Origin: Pseudogemmatithrix spongiicola
GTDB taxonomy: Bacteria; Gemmatimonadota; Gemmatimonadetes; Gemmatimonadales; Gemmatimonadaceae
Direction of reading: 5' to 3'
Length of the DNA: 64,000 nt
Assembly: GCF_030623445.1 (NCBI RefSeq)
Contig: NZ_CP130613.1
Location: forward strand, 310,001 to 374,000
Part shown: positions 8,718-16,589 of the stretch, piece by piece
How positions within the stretch are numbered: the stretch's first letter is position 1
Layout: each line of letters starts with the position of its first letter
Notes under the pieces: model-generated
Database searches by the model: none
Told to the model about the DNA's origin: nothing
The model's input: the letters and a program-made list of their open reading frames with translations, nothing else
Program-made: the position numbers and the translations under genes

Positions 8718-9752
8718 TGTCGGTTCTAAGGACGTTGTTCACGCTGCATGAGGAAGTGGAGCAGCGGCGGGACGCGGCCGAGCGACCGGTGCGGCCGTTC
8801 GACGTTGTAGCAATCTAGGAAGTCGGGCAGCGCCGCGTTGCGGTGCGCCGAGGTCCGGTATGGCTTCTTGTAGGCCCAGCGGCGGAGCGCGGTCTGGATG
8901 AAGCGCTCCGCCTTGCCGTTCGTCTGCGGGCGGTAGGGCTTGGTGCGCAGGTGCCGGATCCCGTGCGCGGCCAGCGCGGCCTGCACCGCGTGGCTCGTGT
9001 ACGCCTTGGCGTTGTCGGTCATCACACCGGTGACGGCGATGCCCAGCTGCGCAAACCAGCGGCGCGCCGCCTCGAGGAAGCGGGTGCACGCCGCCGCGTC
9101 CTGTGTCGGCAGCAGCGCCGCGTACGCGAGCCGCGTCGCGTCGTCGACCGCGACGTGGAGATGGTCCTGCCCGAGCCCCCGACGGCGGCCGACCTTCGAG
9201 CGGTTGCCGTGCGCGCGATGGCCCGCCGTGACGAAGCGATCGAGGGCCTTCGTGTCGACATGCACGAGCTCGCCGGGCGTCTCGCGCTGGTAGCGCGGCC
9301 CGCCCGTCGCCCCCGGGGCCCTTCAGCCGGCCCTGGCCCGCGCGCGTGAGGACCCGGCCCACGGTCGAGACCGCGAGCCCGAGCCGCTCCGCGATCTCCG
9401 GCCCGGTGAGCCGCGTCGCGCGCAGGCGGAGAATCCGCTCGATGAGCGCCGGCCGCGTGGCGGTCGGCGAGCGATGCGGGCGCGAGGAGCGGTCGGCCAG
9501 CGCCGCCCAGCCCCCGGCCGCGAAGCGGCGCAGCCACTTGTAAGCCGTGCTCGGGCTGATGTGGAGGGCCGCGGCGACGGCGCGCACCGGCTCGCCGTCG
9601 AGGACCACCCGGCGGACGAGCTCGGCTCGCCCCCAGGCGGTCAATCGCGCATTGTTGTGGATGTTCACTGAGGCCTCTGGCTGAAGGTTGGGTGGCTCGC
9701 ACCTCCAGCTTCCTCAGTTATGCCTCAGTGAACAACCTCTTTAGAACCGACA
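8718..9752 (-). mobile_element. IS481-family insertion sequence, copy 1 (frameshifted)
   Basis: The ends are visible: a 25-base terminal inverted repeat at 8718-8742 (TGTCGGTTCTAAGGACGTTG...) pairs with 9728-9752, with three mismatches. A 6-base target duplication GCTAGG flanks both ends (8712-8717 and 9753-9758), so the element is 1035 bases and inserted by normal transposition. It carries a single transposase frame on the minus strand, broken by a frameshift. The target core CTAG is shared with the second IS481 copy at 47736. Confidence 0.93.
8726..9668 (-). pseudogene. IS481-family DDE transposase, interrupted by a frameshift
   Basis: The first frame (start 9668) gives the helix-turn-helix half: ISPSTAYKWLRRFAAGGWAALADRSSRP and TGPEIAERLGLAVSTVGRVL. 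The catalytic half continues in another frame to 8726: GELVHVDTKALDR, HVAVDDATRLAYAALLP, VMTDNAKAYTS, RTKPYRPQTNGKAERFIQTALRRWAY and YNVERPHRSLG, which supply the DDE residues. The shift must fall between about 9297 and 9323, because the second frame has a stop just upstream and the first loses similarity just downstream. That interval holds runs of C and G, so a sequencing error is possible. IS481 elements normally use one frame, so a real indel would inactivate it. Confidence 0.85.
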
Positions 9753-9824
9753 GCTAGGCGCTCGCGGCGTATCTGACATACTCCGATGCATATGTGGTGG
9801 TTCCCAGGAGTGGACAGGAGCTGA

Positions 9825-9892
9825 CTTTACCACGAAAGCACGAAGACACGAAGGAATCGAATCCTTCGTGTCTTCGTGCCTTCGTGGCAAAG
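9825..9892. repeat. 68-base inverted repeat built from CTTCGTG units, copy 1
   Basis: Two 31-base arms (9825-9855 and 9862-9892) pair with two mismatches around a 6-base loop. Each arm is made of 8-base steps, CCTTCGTG-TCTTCGTG-CCTTCGTG on the right. It lies 12 bases past the stop of the minus-strand peptidase at 9905 and probably folds into a terminator-like hairpin. The right arm holds an intact copy of the IS110 target (TTCGTGC-CT-TCGTGG, 9873-9887). A related, larger copy surrounds the IS110/IS30 pair at 23637-26165. Confidence 0.85.
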
Positions 9893-9904
9893 CCGCTCAG
9901 GTGA

Positions 9905-11734
9905 TCAACGCGACCGCAGCGTCGACATGCCACCCTTCTGCGAGTCGGCCGTCACGGTGAACGGCCCCGTGCCCTGCACGATCCACTTCACGCGCACGAT
10001 GCCCTGGCCCGGGATGTTCGCCACACGGATGCGCGCCGGGTCGAGCTTCTGCTCCGTCGCGTCTCCGCTGAGCGGGTTGTCAATCGTGAAGCCGGCAATC
10101 ACCCGCCCGCCGGTGAGCGACACGAGGTTCGGCCGCGTGATGCGGTTCTCGAGGTCCTGCTGCGTGTGCGTCGGCGCGACGCGGCGGTTCACCACGACTG
10201 CGGTCACCTCGGTCAGTCCGTTGCCCAGCGACCGCGTCGTCACGCTGTCCACTTCGACCAGCGGCATCTGCGAGGTCTGGTACAGCGTGAACATCATGTT
10301 GCGGTGGCCATCACTCTGCAGCATGAAACCGGGCTCGACGCGGCCGAAGTTCTTCTTCGTGCCGCCGACCTCGACCTTGCCGTACTGCGGGTGGTCGACC
10401 TCCGTCCACTCCACCATCGCCTCGCCCATGAGCAGCAGGCGGTTGAAGCGCGATTCCGTCGTCTGGTACTGGCGGTTGTTCGGGTTCCCGCCACCGAAGC
10501 CACCGCCGCCACGCTCCGGCTGCTGGTAGAAGTACAGGAACGGCGTCCACAGCTCGTTCGAGAACGTGAGGATGCCGCGCGCGCCGTAGAACCAATCGAG
10601 CTCGCCGCCCCACACCGTATAGAGGTCCTTCCAGACGATCATGTAGCGGTAGCCCGGCAGCACCTCCTCACCCACGCGGCCAAGCACATCGAAAACCTGC
10701 ACGTCCTGCGGGCGATACTCGTCCTGTGGGACGCCCGGGCCGCGGAGCAGCATGCCGCCGGAGTTGTGGTAGCTCTGGGCGCCGGCGATGTTCGGATGCG
10801 CGATTACGAAGTCCATGATGTTGCGCGTCTCGATCAACGAACCCGGATAGCGATCTGCGCCGCCCTGCACGTACTGCGGCGCCCAGCGCCACGGCCAGTT
10901 GCGGTTCGGATCATAGACGCCCGGGCCATCCTCGTTCACGACGCCGTCACCATCGTTGTCGAAGCCCTCGGCGCCCAGCAGGTCGTACTCGCCCTGCTCG
11001 CCGGGGAGTACGGGCACGAGCAGACGCGGGTCCTCCGGCGACACGCGGAAGCGGCCGTTCGGGTTGCGGCGGCGCATCTGCGTGATGTGACCGTCGCCGT
11101 TCAGGTCGTCGAGCCCGTCCTCATCCATGCGGCCGTCGCCGTCGGTGTCACGCGGCGCGAGGCCGGTGCGCGGCGAACTCGCGTTGTTCGGCTGGTGGAT
11201 GTAATGGTCGCGGCCGTCGGGATTGATGGACGGCACGATGTACAGCGTGTAGTTGCGCAGCAGCGAATCCACGGCCGGCACGCGGTCGGCCATCTCGGCG
11301 AGGTACCAGGCCGTGTACAGCGAGAACTCGGCGCCCTGAATCTCGTTGGCGTGGATGTTGCCGTCGATCCACATGGCCGGCTTCTTGTCTGCGTCGCCGA
11401 CGGCGTGGTTGGTCACCGTGAGCAGGAACATGTCCCGGCCTTCGGTACTCTTGCCGATGCTCCCGAGCTTCACGAAGCCCGGGTGCGCCGCGGCGAGGCG
11501 GCGGCCGATCTCGAGGAGTCCGGCGTGGTCGTAGAAGCGGTCCCAGCTCACCGCGACCTTCGGGTTCGGCGGGGAGCCGAGCGCGGCCAACGCACCGGCC
11601 ACCGGCGCCTGTGTGGCGCGCGTCGGCGGGGGTGCCGTGCGGATCTGCTGCGCGTCGAGCGTGTGCAGCGCGGAGGCAGCCAACAGGGCCGCAGTGCCGA
11701 GCGCTGCAATCGATGTCGTGCGAATGATGGTCAT
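9905..11734 (-). CDS. Secreted zinc carboxypeptidase, M14 family (active-type)
   Basis: A 609-residue precursor with a signal peptide (ALGTAALLAASALHTLDAQQ). The M14 centre looks complete: H128 and E131 in GNIHANEIQGAE, the INPDGRDHY substrate-binding stretch, the third zinc histidine in AQSYHNSGGML, and a likely catalytic Glu in LTFSNELWTP. Between them sit Asp-rich calcium-binding-like loops (DTDGDGRMDEDG, DNDGDGVVNEDG). A C-terminal beta domain follows. It should remove C-terminal residues from peptides outside the cytoplasm. Its start is seven bases after the stop of a paralog that has lost these residues, so the pair is one operon. Confidence 0.9.
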   Translation of the reverse strand: MTIIRTTSIAALGTAALLAASALHTLDAQQIRTAPPPTRATQAPVAGALAALGSPPNPKVAVSWDRFYDHAGLLEIGRRLAAAHPGFVKLGSIGKSTEGRDMFLLTVTNHAVGDADKKPAMWIDGNIHANEIQGAEFSLYTAWYLAEMADRVPAVDSLLRNYTLYIVPSINPDGRDHYIHQPNNASSPRTGLAPRDTDGDGRMDEDGLDDLNGDGHITQMRRRNPNGRFRVSPEDPRLLVPVLPGEQGEYDLLGAEGFDNDGDGVVNEDGPGVYDPNRNWPWRWAPQYVQGGADRYPGSLIETRNIMDFVIAHPNIAGAQSYHNSGGMLLRGPGVPQDEYRPQDVQVFDVLGRVGEEVLPGYRYMIVWKDLYTVWGGELDWFYGARGILTFSNELWTPFLYFYQQPERGGGGFGGGNPNNRQYQTTESRFNRLLLMGEAMVEWTEVDHPQYGKVEVGGTKKNFGRVEPGFMLQSDGHRNMMFTLYQTSQMPLVEVDSVTTRSLGNGLTEVTAVVVNRRVAPTHTQQDLENRITRPNLVSLTGGRVIAGFTIDNPLSGDATEQKLDPARIRVANIPGQGIVRVKWIVQGTGPFTVTADSQKGGMSTLRSR

Positions 11735-11740
11735 CGTCGA

Positions 11741-13420
11741 TTACCGGGCGCGGAGGGTGATGGTCTGGGTGCTGAGCCCCGCGTGCGGCGAGCCCACGTT
11801 CAACGTGACGGTCGAGTTCGGCGCGCCGACGACCAACCACTCGAAGCTCTCGTTGCCGCCGCTGCCACGCAGCGCATTCACGTACTGCATGCGGCGGCCG
11901 CCGCTCAGCTGTTGGTCGCGCCCAAGCGCCATCTCGACGCGCACGCGCTGCGGCAGCCGCGAGCGGACACCGAGGGCCGAGTTGCTGGGCAGGAAGCCAT
12001 CATTCACCACGGTCGCGCGGATGCGATACACGCGCGGGCCGACTTCGGTGACGCTGATGTCCTTCACGCTCACGTTCGGCAGGCTCTCGACGAGCTTGCG
12101 GACGAAGCCGCCATGCCGCGCGGCGAGTGAGTCGAGTTCGCTGCCCGGCGGGTTCAGCGTTGCGCCGGGGGCGAAACCTCCGACTTCCACCGGCTGGCCG
12201 TCGATGGTGAAGCCCTGTACGGCCTGCCACTCGACGAACGCGCTCGGGTTGTTGGCCTTGAGCCAGCGGTAGTCGTTGCGCTCCGCGGCGAGTGGGTCGG
12301 GCGTCGGTGCGCGACGGGTGCTGTCCGCGGCAGCCTTGCCCGGCCACCAGACGCGCGAGCCGAAGGCGAAGCGCCCCATGTGGAAGTACGACCACGAGAG
12401 CGGATCACCGACTTCAGCGGCCGACGCCGGCCCCTCGCTCCAGCGCGTGATGCGCTTGAAGTCCGCCGACATGGCGTTGAACCACGTGTTGTCGGCCGGC
12501 AGCGATGCGGTGAGCGGTCCGCCAGCCGAGGTGCCCTGTGGATTCCCGCCGATGCCTGGGACGGTGCGGCCTTCCCAGGCCTTGATCAGGTTGTCCTGCA
12601 TACCGAGGACATACACCGCGGCGATGTTGTCATGCGTGCTCACGAACTCGGCCACGCCTCGCGCCTCCTCGGCCGAGAACGGATGCAGGCCGGAGTTGTC
12701 GGAGAAGAAGCGGAAGTTGTTCGCGAAGTTCCTCGAGATGTCCGTGCCGCCGACGGCGTCTTCGTTGTACTCGCCGTCCGCGTCGTTGTCGCGCCCTTCG
12801 ACCAGCAGGCGATACATGCCGCGTTCGCCCTTCGACGCGTCGGCGCGGCGCATCAGTGCCGGATCCGTCGCGTCGGCGATCCACTCACCGTCCGTGGCCT
12901 TCACGCGCATCATCGTGATGATGCCGTCGCCGTTGAGGTCATCTGGCCCGTCCTCATCGTCCGCCATGTCGCGGTCATCGTCGAACTTGGTGTCGTTGCC
13001 CTTGCGCTCCCAGCGGAGTGCCCCGAAGTACGCTTCGGTCGCATCCGGATTGAGCCGCGGCACCACGTACACCGTGCGCTGGGCCAGCAGCTGAGCGGTC
13101 GCCGCATCCCGCGCGAGGTCGCGCACGAGGCGCAGCGCCACCTCCGAGCTGCTCACCTGCGGCCCGTAGGCGCCGGCGAGGATGAGGACCGCGGGCTTAT
13201 CGTCGGCGCCGAGTCGCACCACGTGCACGGGACGGCGTCCCGGCGAGGTGGCGAGCACCGATACGTTCACCAGCGCCGGCTTGCTGCGGGCGATGGAGTC
13301 GAGCACCGCCGTGAGGCGAGCGTTGGTGTGGTACCCGTCGGTGGGGCGCCCTTGGGCGCCGGACGGGAGGGCGAGGACCGCGAGCAGCGTGGCCGCGCCG
13401 AGCGAGCGGATGAGAGGCAT
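11741..13420 (-). CDS. M14-family paralog, probably catalytically inactive
   Basis: A 559-residue secreted protein from ATG 13420 (signal MPLIRSLGAATLLAVLALPSGAQG); the open frame continues upstream but without a plausible start. Overall architecture follows the neighbouring M14 enzyme, including the Asp-rich loops (DDDRDMADDEDGPDDLNGDG, RDNDADGEYNEDAV). However, the zinc motif expected as GxHGDEVSGxE reads GAYGPQVSSSE, with Tyr85 and Gln88 in place of His and Glu. The third His region reads VLGMQDNLIK, and the catalytic Glu region FGSRVWWPG lacks Glu. It is most likely a pseudo-peptidase, perhaps a binding or regulatory partner of the downstream enzyme. Confidence 0.8.
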   Translation of the reverse strand: MPLIRSLGAATLLAVLALPSGAQGRPTDGYHTNARLTAVLDSIARSKPALVNVSVLATSPGRRPVHVVRLGADDKPAVLILAGAYGPQVSSSEVALRLVRDLARDAATAQLLAQRTVYVVPRLNPDATEAYFGALRWERKGNDTKFDDDRDMADDEDGPDDLNGDGIITMMRVKATDGEWIADATDPALMRRADASKGERGMYRLLVEGRDNDADGEYNEDAVGGTDISRNFANNFRFFSDNSGLHPFSAEEARGVAEFVSTHDNIAAVYVLGMQDNLIKAWEGRTVPGIGGNPQGTSAGGPLTASLPADNTWFNAMSADFKRITRWSEGPASAAEVGDPLSWSYFHMGRFAFGSRVWWPGKAAADSTRRAPTPDPLAAERNDYRWLKANNPSAFVEWQAVQGFTIDGQPVEVGGFAPGATLNPPGSELDSLAARHGGFVRKLVESLPNVSVKDISVTEVGPRVYRIRATVVNDGFLPSNSALGVRSRLPQRVRVEMALGRDQQLSGGRRMQYVNALRGSGGNESFEWLVVGAPNSTVTLNVGSPHAGLSTQTITLRAR

Positions 13421-13562
13421 CGTCTCGTGGGAAAAGGGTGCAGGGAGTATACGCGGCGCCGAGAGGGGCCGTTGGGCCCTGTGGCCATCCGACACAGGGC
13501 AGGGTGAAACCTCGATTGCCGCGGGTCGCGTAGGCCGGATAGACCCCTCAAGAGCATCCGAC
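13421..13562. other. Divergent promoter region between M14 paralog and permease
   Basis: These 142 bases separate two divergent start codons and must carry both promoters. I see no convincing -35/-10 pair. A GC-rich imperfect dyad (GGGCCGTTGGGCCC, 13467-13480) is the only local structure. Confidence 0.4.
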
Positions 13563-15992
13563 ATGGAATCCTGGCTGCGCGACATCCGCCTTGGCCTGCG
13601 TACCCTGCGCAAGAGTCCTGCCCTGACGATCATCTCGTCGATTGCGCTGATGTTCGGCATCGGCCTGACCACGATGATGTTCAGCATCGTGTACGGTGCC
13701 TTGCTGCGCGGCCTGCCCTTCGAGGACGGGGAGCGCATCGTCAGCGTCTGGCGCGCGAACACGCGCAATACGAACATCGATCGCCAGTCGCTGCCTATCC
13801 AGGACTACGTGGACGTGGCGGCCCAGCAGCGGGTCTTCGCGCAGTTCGGGGCGTATACCGGCGGCACGATGAACGTCTCGGGCACCGAACGTGCCGAGCG
13901 GTACGCGGGCACCTGGATCACGGCGCAGGCCCTGGAGATACCCGGCATCCTGCCGGCGCTGGGCCGCACCTTCCGGCCCGGCGAAGACAGCCCAGGCGGC
14001 GCCAAGGTCGCCATCATCGGGCACGCGATGTGGCGCGACCGCTTCGGCAGCTCGCCGTCGGTGTTGGGCCAAACGATCCGCGTGAACAGTGAGCCGTATG
14101 AGATCGTCGGCGTGATGCCCGAGGGCTTCGCGTATCCCGAGAACGGCGAACTCTGGCTTCCGCTGCAGACGGACCCGCTGGCCACGGCGCGCGGCGCCGG
14201 GCAGTTCGTCAACGTGGTCGGCAAGTTGAATGCGGGCGTCACGCTCGACGGGGCCTCCGCAGAGCTGGCGACGATCTTTGGGCGCCTCGCCACGGAGCAT
14301 CCGGAGTCCAATCGCGACTACACGGCCTACGCCATGGAGTTTACGCGCGCGTTCATCGGCGACGAGCCGACGCAGCTGCTCTACACGATGCTCGGCGCGG
14401 TGTTCTTCGTGCTGCTGATCGCCTGCTCGAACGTGGCGAACCTGCTGCTCGACCGCGCGGCGCATCGCAGCAAGGAAGTCGGGGTGCGGTCGGCGCTCGG
14501 GGCGACGCGCGGGCAGATCGTGCGCATCTTCCTCGCCGAGGCCTTCGTGCTCTCGATGATCGGCACGGTGCTCGGCATCGTGATCGCCAAGGTCGGCATC
14601 GACGCGTTCACGCGGGCCATCGTCGATACCGACCCGCCGTTCTTCCTGACCTTCGAGCTGTATCCGCCGGTGTTGGCGTTCGCGATCGGCGTGTCGTTCC
14701 TCGCGGCGCTGCTCGCCGGGTTGATTCCCGCGTACCAGGCGTCACGGGGCGACATCGCCGAGATCCTGAAGGATGAGACGCGCGGCGCGTCGAGTCTCAA
14801 GATCGGCAAGCTGAGCAAAGGTTTGGTCGTCTTCGAGATCGCGCTGTCCTGCGGCCTGCTCGTGGCGGGCGGTCTCATGATCAAGAGCGTGGTGAAGGCG
14901 AACTCGCGCGACACCGGCTTCGCCATGGAAACGGTGTTCACGGCGCGCGTCGGCTTCCCGACCGGCTCGGCGGACACGGTGACGCAGCGCGCATTCTGGG
15001 AACAGCTGCCGGACCGCGTCGCGGCGATTCCCGGCGTGCAGGCGATGGCGTTGGCGTCGGGGCTGCCGAGCGCCGAGCAAGGGTTCGGCCAGGACGGCGT
15101 GACGATCGAAGGGCGCGTGTATAACGACGGCAGTGAAGTGGGCGCGACGCGCTTCGGCAGCGTGACGCCGGGCTTCCTCGAGACCTTGGAGATCCCGCTG
15201 CGGCAGGGACGCGCAATCGACGCGACCGATCGTCCGGGCGCACTGGACGTGGCGGTCGTGAACGAGCGCTTCGTGCGCGAGTACTTTCCCGATGGCGAGG
15301 CGCTGGGCAAGCGGGTGCGCCTCGGCGGCATCGCGCCGGAGAACCAGAATCCGTACCTCACGATCGTCGGCGTGATCGGCGATGTGATGGTCGGCAATCC
15401 CGATGACCCGCGCCCGCCGCTGCTGCTGCGTCCGTTTGCGCAGGCGCGCTCGCAGTTTGCGTACATCGCGGCGCGTACGGGCACGGACCCGATGACGCTG
15501 ACGCAGCCGGTGCGCGAAGCGGTGGCGTCGTTGAATCCCGACATCCCGATCTACTGGCCGATGACGCTCAAGCAGGCGGCCGCGCAGAACCTGTGGTTCG
15601 TGCGCGTGTTCGGCACGATGTTCGCCATCTTCGGACTCGTGGCGCTGTTCCTGGCGAGCATCGGGCTCTACGCGGTGATGAGCTTCGCGGTGAGCCGGCG
15701 CACGCGGGAGATGGGCATCCGCAAGGCGCTGGGCGCGACGCCCGGACGTGTGATCCGTCTGGTGTTCTCGAGCGGCGCGTGGCAGCTGGGCATCGGGATG
15801 ACGATCGGCATGGCGATGGCGGCCGGCATCTCACGGCTGCTCACCGTGATTCTTTACGACGTGCAGCCGTTGGATCCGATGGTGTTCGGACTCGTGGCGT
15901 TCACGCTGGGCGCGTCGGGCGCGCTGGCCTGCCTCATTCCGGCGCGACGCGCGACGCGGGTGGATCCGTCGGAGGCGATGCGGGTGGAGTAA
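13563..15992 (+). CDS. Orphan ABC-type permease with duplicated MacB/FtsX units (ADOP-like)
   Basis: An 809-residue inner-membrane protein from ATG 13563. It opens with WLRDIRLGLRTLRKSPALTIISSIALMFGIG, typical of the 'acidobacterial duplicated orphan permease' class, then a MacB-like periplasmic domain (about 60-270), an FtsX-type three-helix block with EVGVRSALGATRGQIVRIFLAE, a second periplasmic domain, and a second FtsX block with EMGIRKALGATPGRVIRLV. It ends in RATRVDPSEAMRVE, the usual C-terminal coupling motif. No ATPase gene lies beside it. The substrate is unknown. Confidence 0.88.
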   Translation: MESWLRDIRLGLRTLRKSPALTIISSIALMFGIGLTTMMFSIVYGALLRGLPFEDGERIVSVWRANTRNTNIDRQSLPIQDYVDVAAQQRVFAQFGAYTGGTMNVSGTERAERYAGTWITAQALEIPGILPALGRTFRPGEDSPGGAKVAIIGHAMWRDRFGSSPSVLGQTIRVNSEPYEIVGVMPEGFAYPENGELWLPLQTDPLATARGAGQFVNVVGKLNAGVTLDGASAELATIFGRLATEHPESNRDYTAYAMEFTRAFIGDEPTQLLYTMLGAVFFVLLIACSNVANLLLDRAAHRSKEVGVRSALGATRGQIVRIFLAEAFVLSMIGTVLGIVIAKVGIDAFTRAIVDTDPPFFLTFELYPPVLAFAIGVSFLAALLAGLIPAYQASRGDIAEILKDETRGASSLKIGKLSKGLVVFEIALSCGLLVAGGLMIKSVVKANSRDTGFAMETVFTARVGFPTGSADTVTQRAFWEQLPDRVAAIPGVQAMALASGLPSAEQGFGQDGVTIEGRVYNDGSEVGATRFGSVTPGFLETLEIPLRQGRAIDATDRPGALDVAVVNERFVREYFPDGEALGKRVRLGGIAPENQNPYLTIVGVIGDVMVGNPDDPRPPLLLRPFAQARSQFAYIAARTGTDPMTLTQPVREAVASLNPDIPIYWPMTLKQAAAQNLWFVRVFGTMFAIFGLVALFLASIGLYAVMSFAVSRRTREMGIRKALGATPGRVIRLVFSSGAWQLGIGMTIGMAMAAGISRLLTVILYDVQPLDPMVFGLVAFTLGASGALACLIPARRATRVDPSEAMRVE

Positions 15993-15995
15993 GCC

Positions 15996-16565
15996 CTAGC
16001 GCGGCGCGAGCCAGCGCGCCGCGAGTACGCCGCCGAGGAAGCCGCCCAGGTGCGCCTGCCAGCTGATGCCCGGCTGGCCGGGCAGCACACCAAGCACCAC
16101 GGAGCCCCAGGTCACCGTGACCGCGATGCTGAGCAGGATGGCGCCGACCGACCGCGCGTACCATCCGGCGAGCATCAGGAATCCGAGGTAGCCGAACACG
16201 ACGCCGCTGGCGCCGATGTGCACGCTGCCCGGCGCACCGAATGTCCACGCGCAGAGGCCGGCCCCGAGCATCGAGAGCAGCGTGACCGGCACGAAGTGCT
16301 TGCTGTCGCGCAGCATCACGAGCCAGCCGAGGACGATCAGCGGCACGGTGTTGGCGATCAGGTGCTCGGTGCTGCCATGCAGGAAGGGCGCAAAGAGGAT
16401 GCCCCAGAGGCCCTGCTTCGTGCGCGGGTGGATGCCCCAGGCCATCACGGCGTTGTTCGTGACGACTTGGGCGGCGAAGCCGGCCCACACGACGGTGACG
16501 GAGCCACCGATGGTGGTGGCCTGCTGCTTGAGCGTGCGCGCGGTGGCTTTGACGACGGTTTTCAT
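15996..16565 (-). CDS. Rhomboid-family intramembrane serine protease
   Basis: A 189-residue protein with about six membrane helices. The catalytic pair is visible: Ser in VHIGASGVVFGYLGF (GxSG) and His in ISWQAHLGGFLGG. The N-terminal LFAPFLHGSTEHLIANTVPL matches the conserved HxxxxHxxxN region of TM2. Such enzymes cut transmembrane segments of membrane proteins. Start ATG 16565; the divergent helicase start is only 24 bases away, so regulatory sites of the two must overlap. Confidence 0.9.
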   Translation of the reverse strand: MKTVVKATARTLKQQATTIGGSVTVVWAGFAAQVVTNNAVMAWGIHPRTKQGLWGILFAPFLHGSTEHLIANTVPLIVLGWLVMLRDSKHFVPVTLLSMLGAGLCAWTFGAPGSVHIGASGVVFGYLGFLMLAGWYARSVGAILLSIAVTVTWGSVVLGVLPGQPGISWQAHLGGFLGGVLAARWLAPR

Positions 16566-16589
16566 CGGTAAAGAAGTGTATCTTTCATA

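Noticed and set aside
8726-9668. Programmed frameshifting in IS481 copy 1
   Set aside because: The family normally uses one frame and the intact copy 2 in this window does so; a G/C-run indel is simpler.
10166-12130. Long plus-strand frame across two M14 genes
   Set aside because: Crosses two real genes antisense and shows no motif; shadow of GC-rich coding DNA.
13480-13562. In-frame upstream extension of the orphan permease
   Set aside because: The frame is open upstream of 13563, but the family's conserved N terminus begins at this ATG and the extension overlaps the divergent promoter region.
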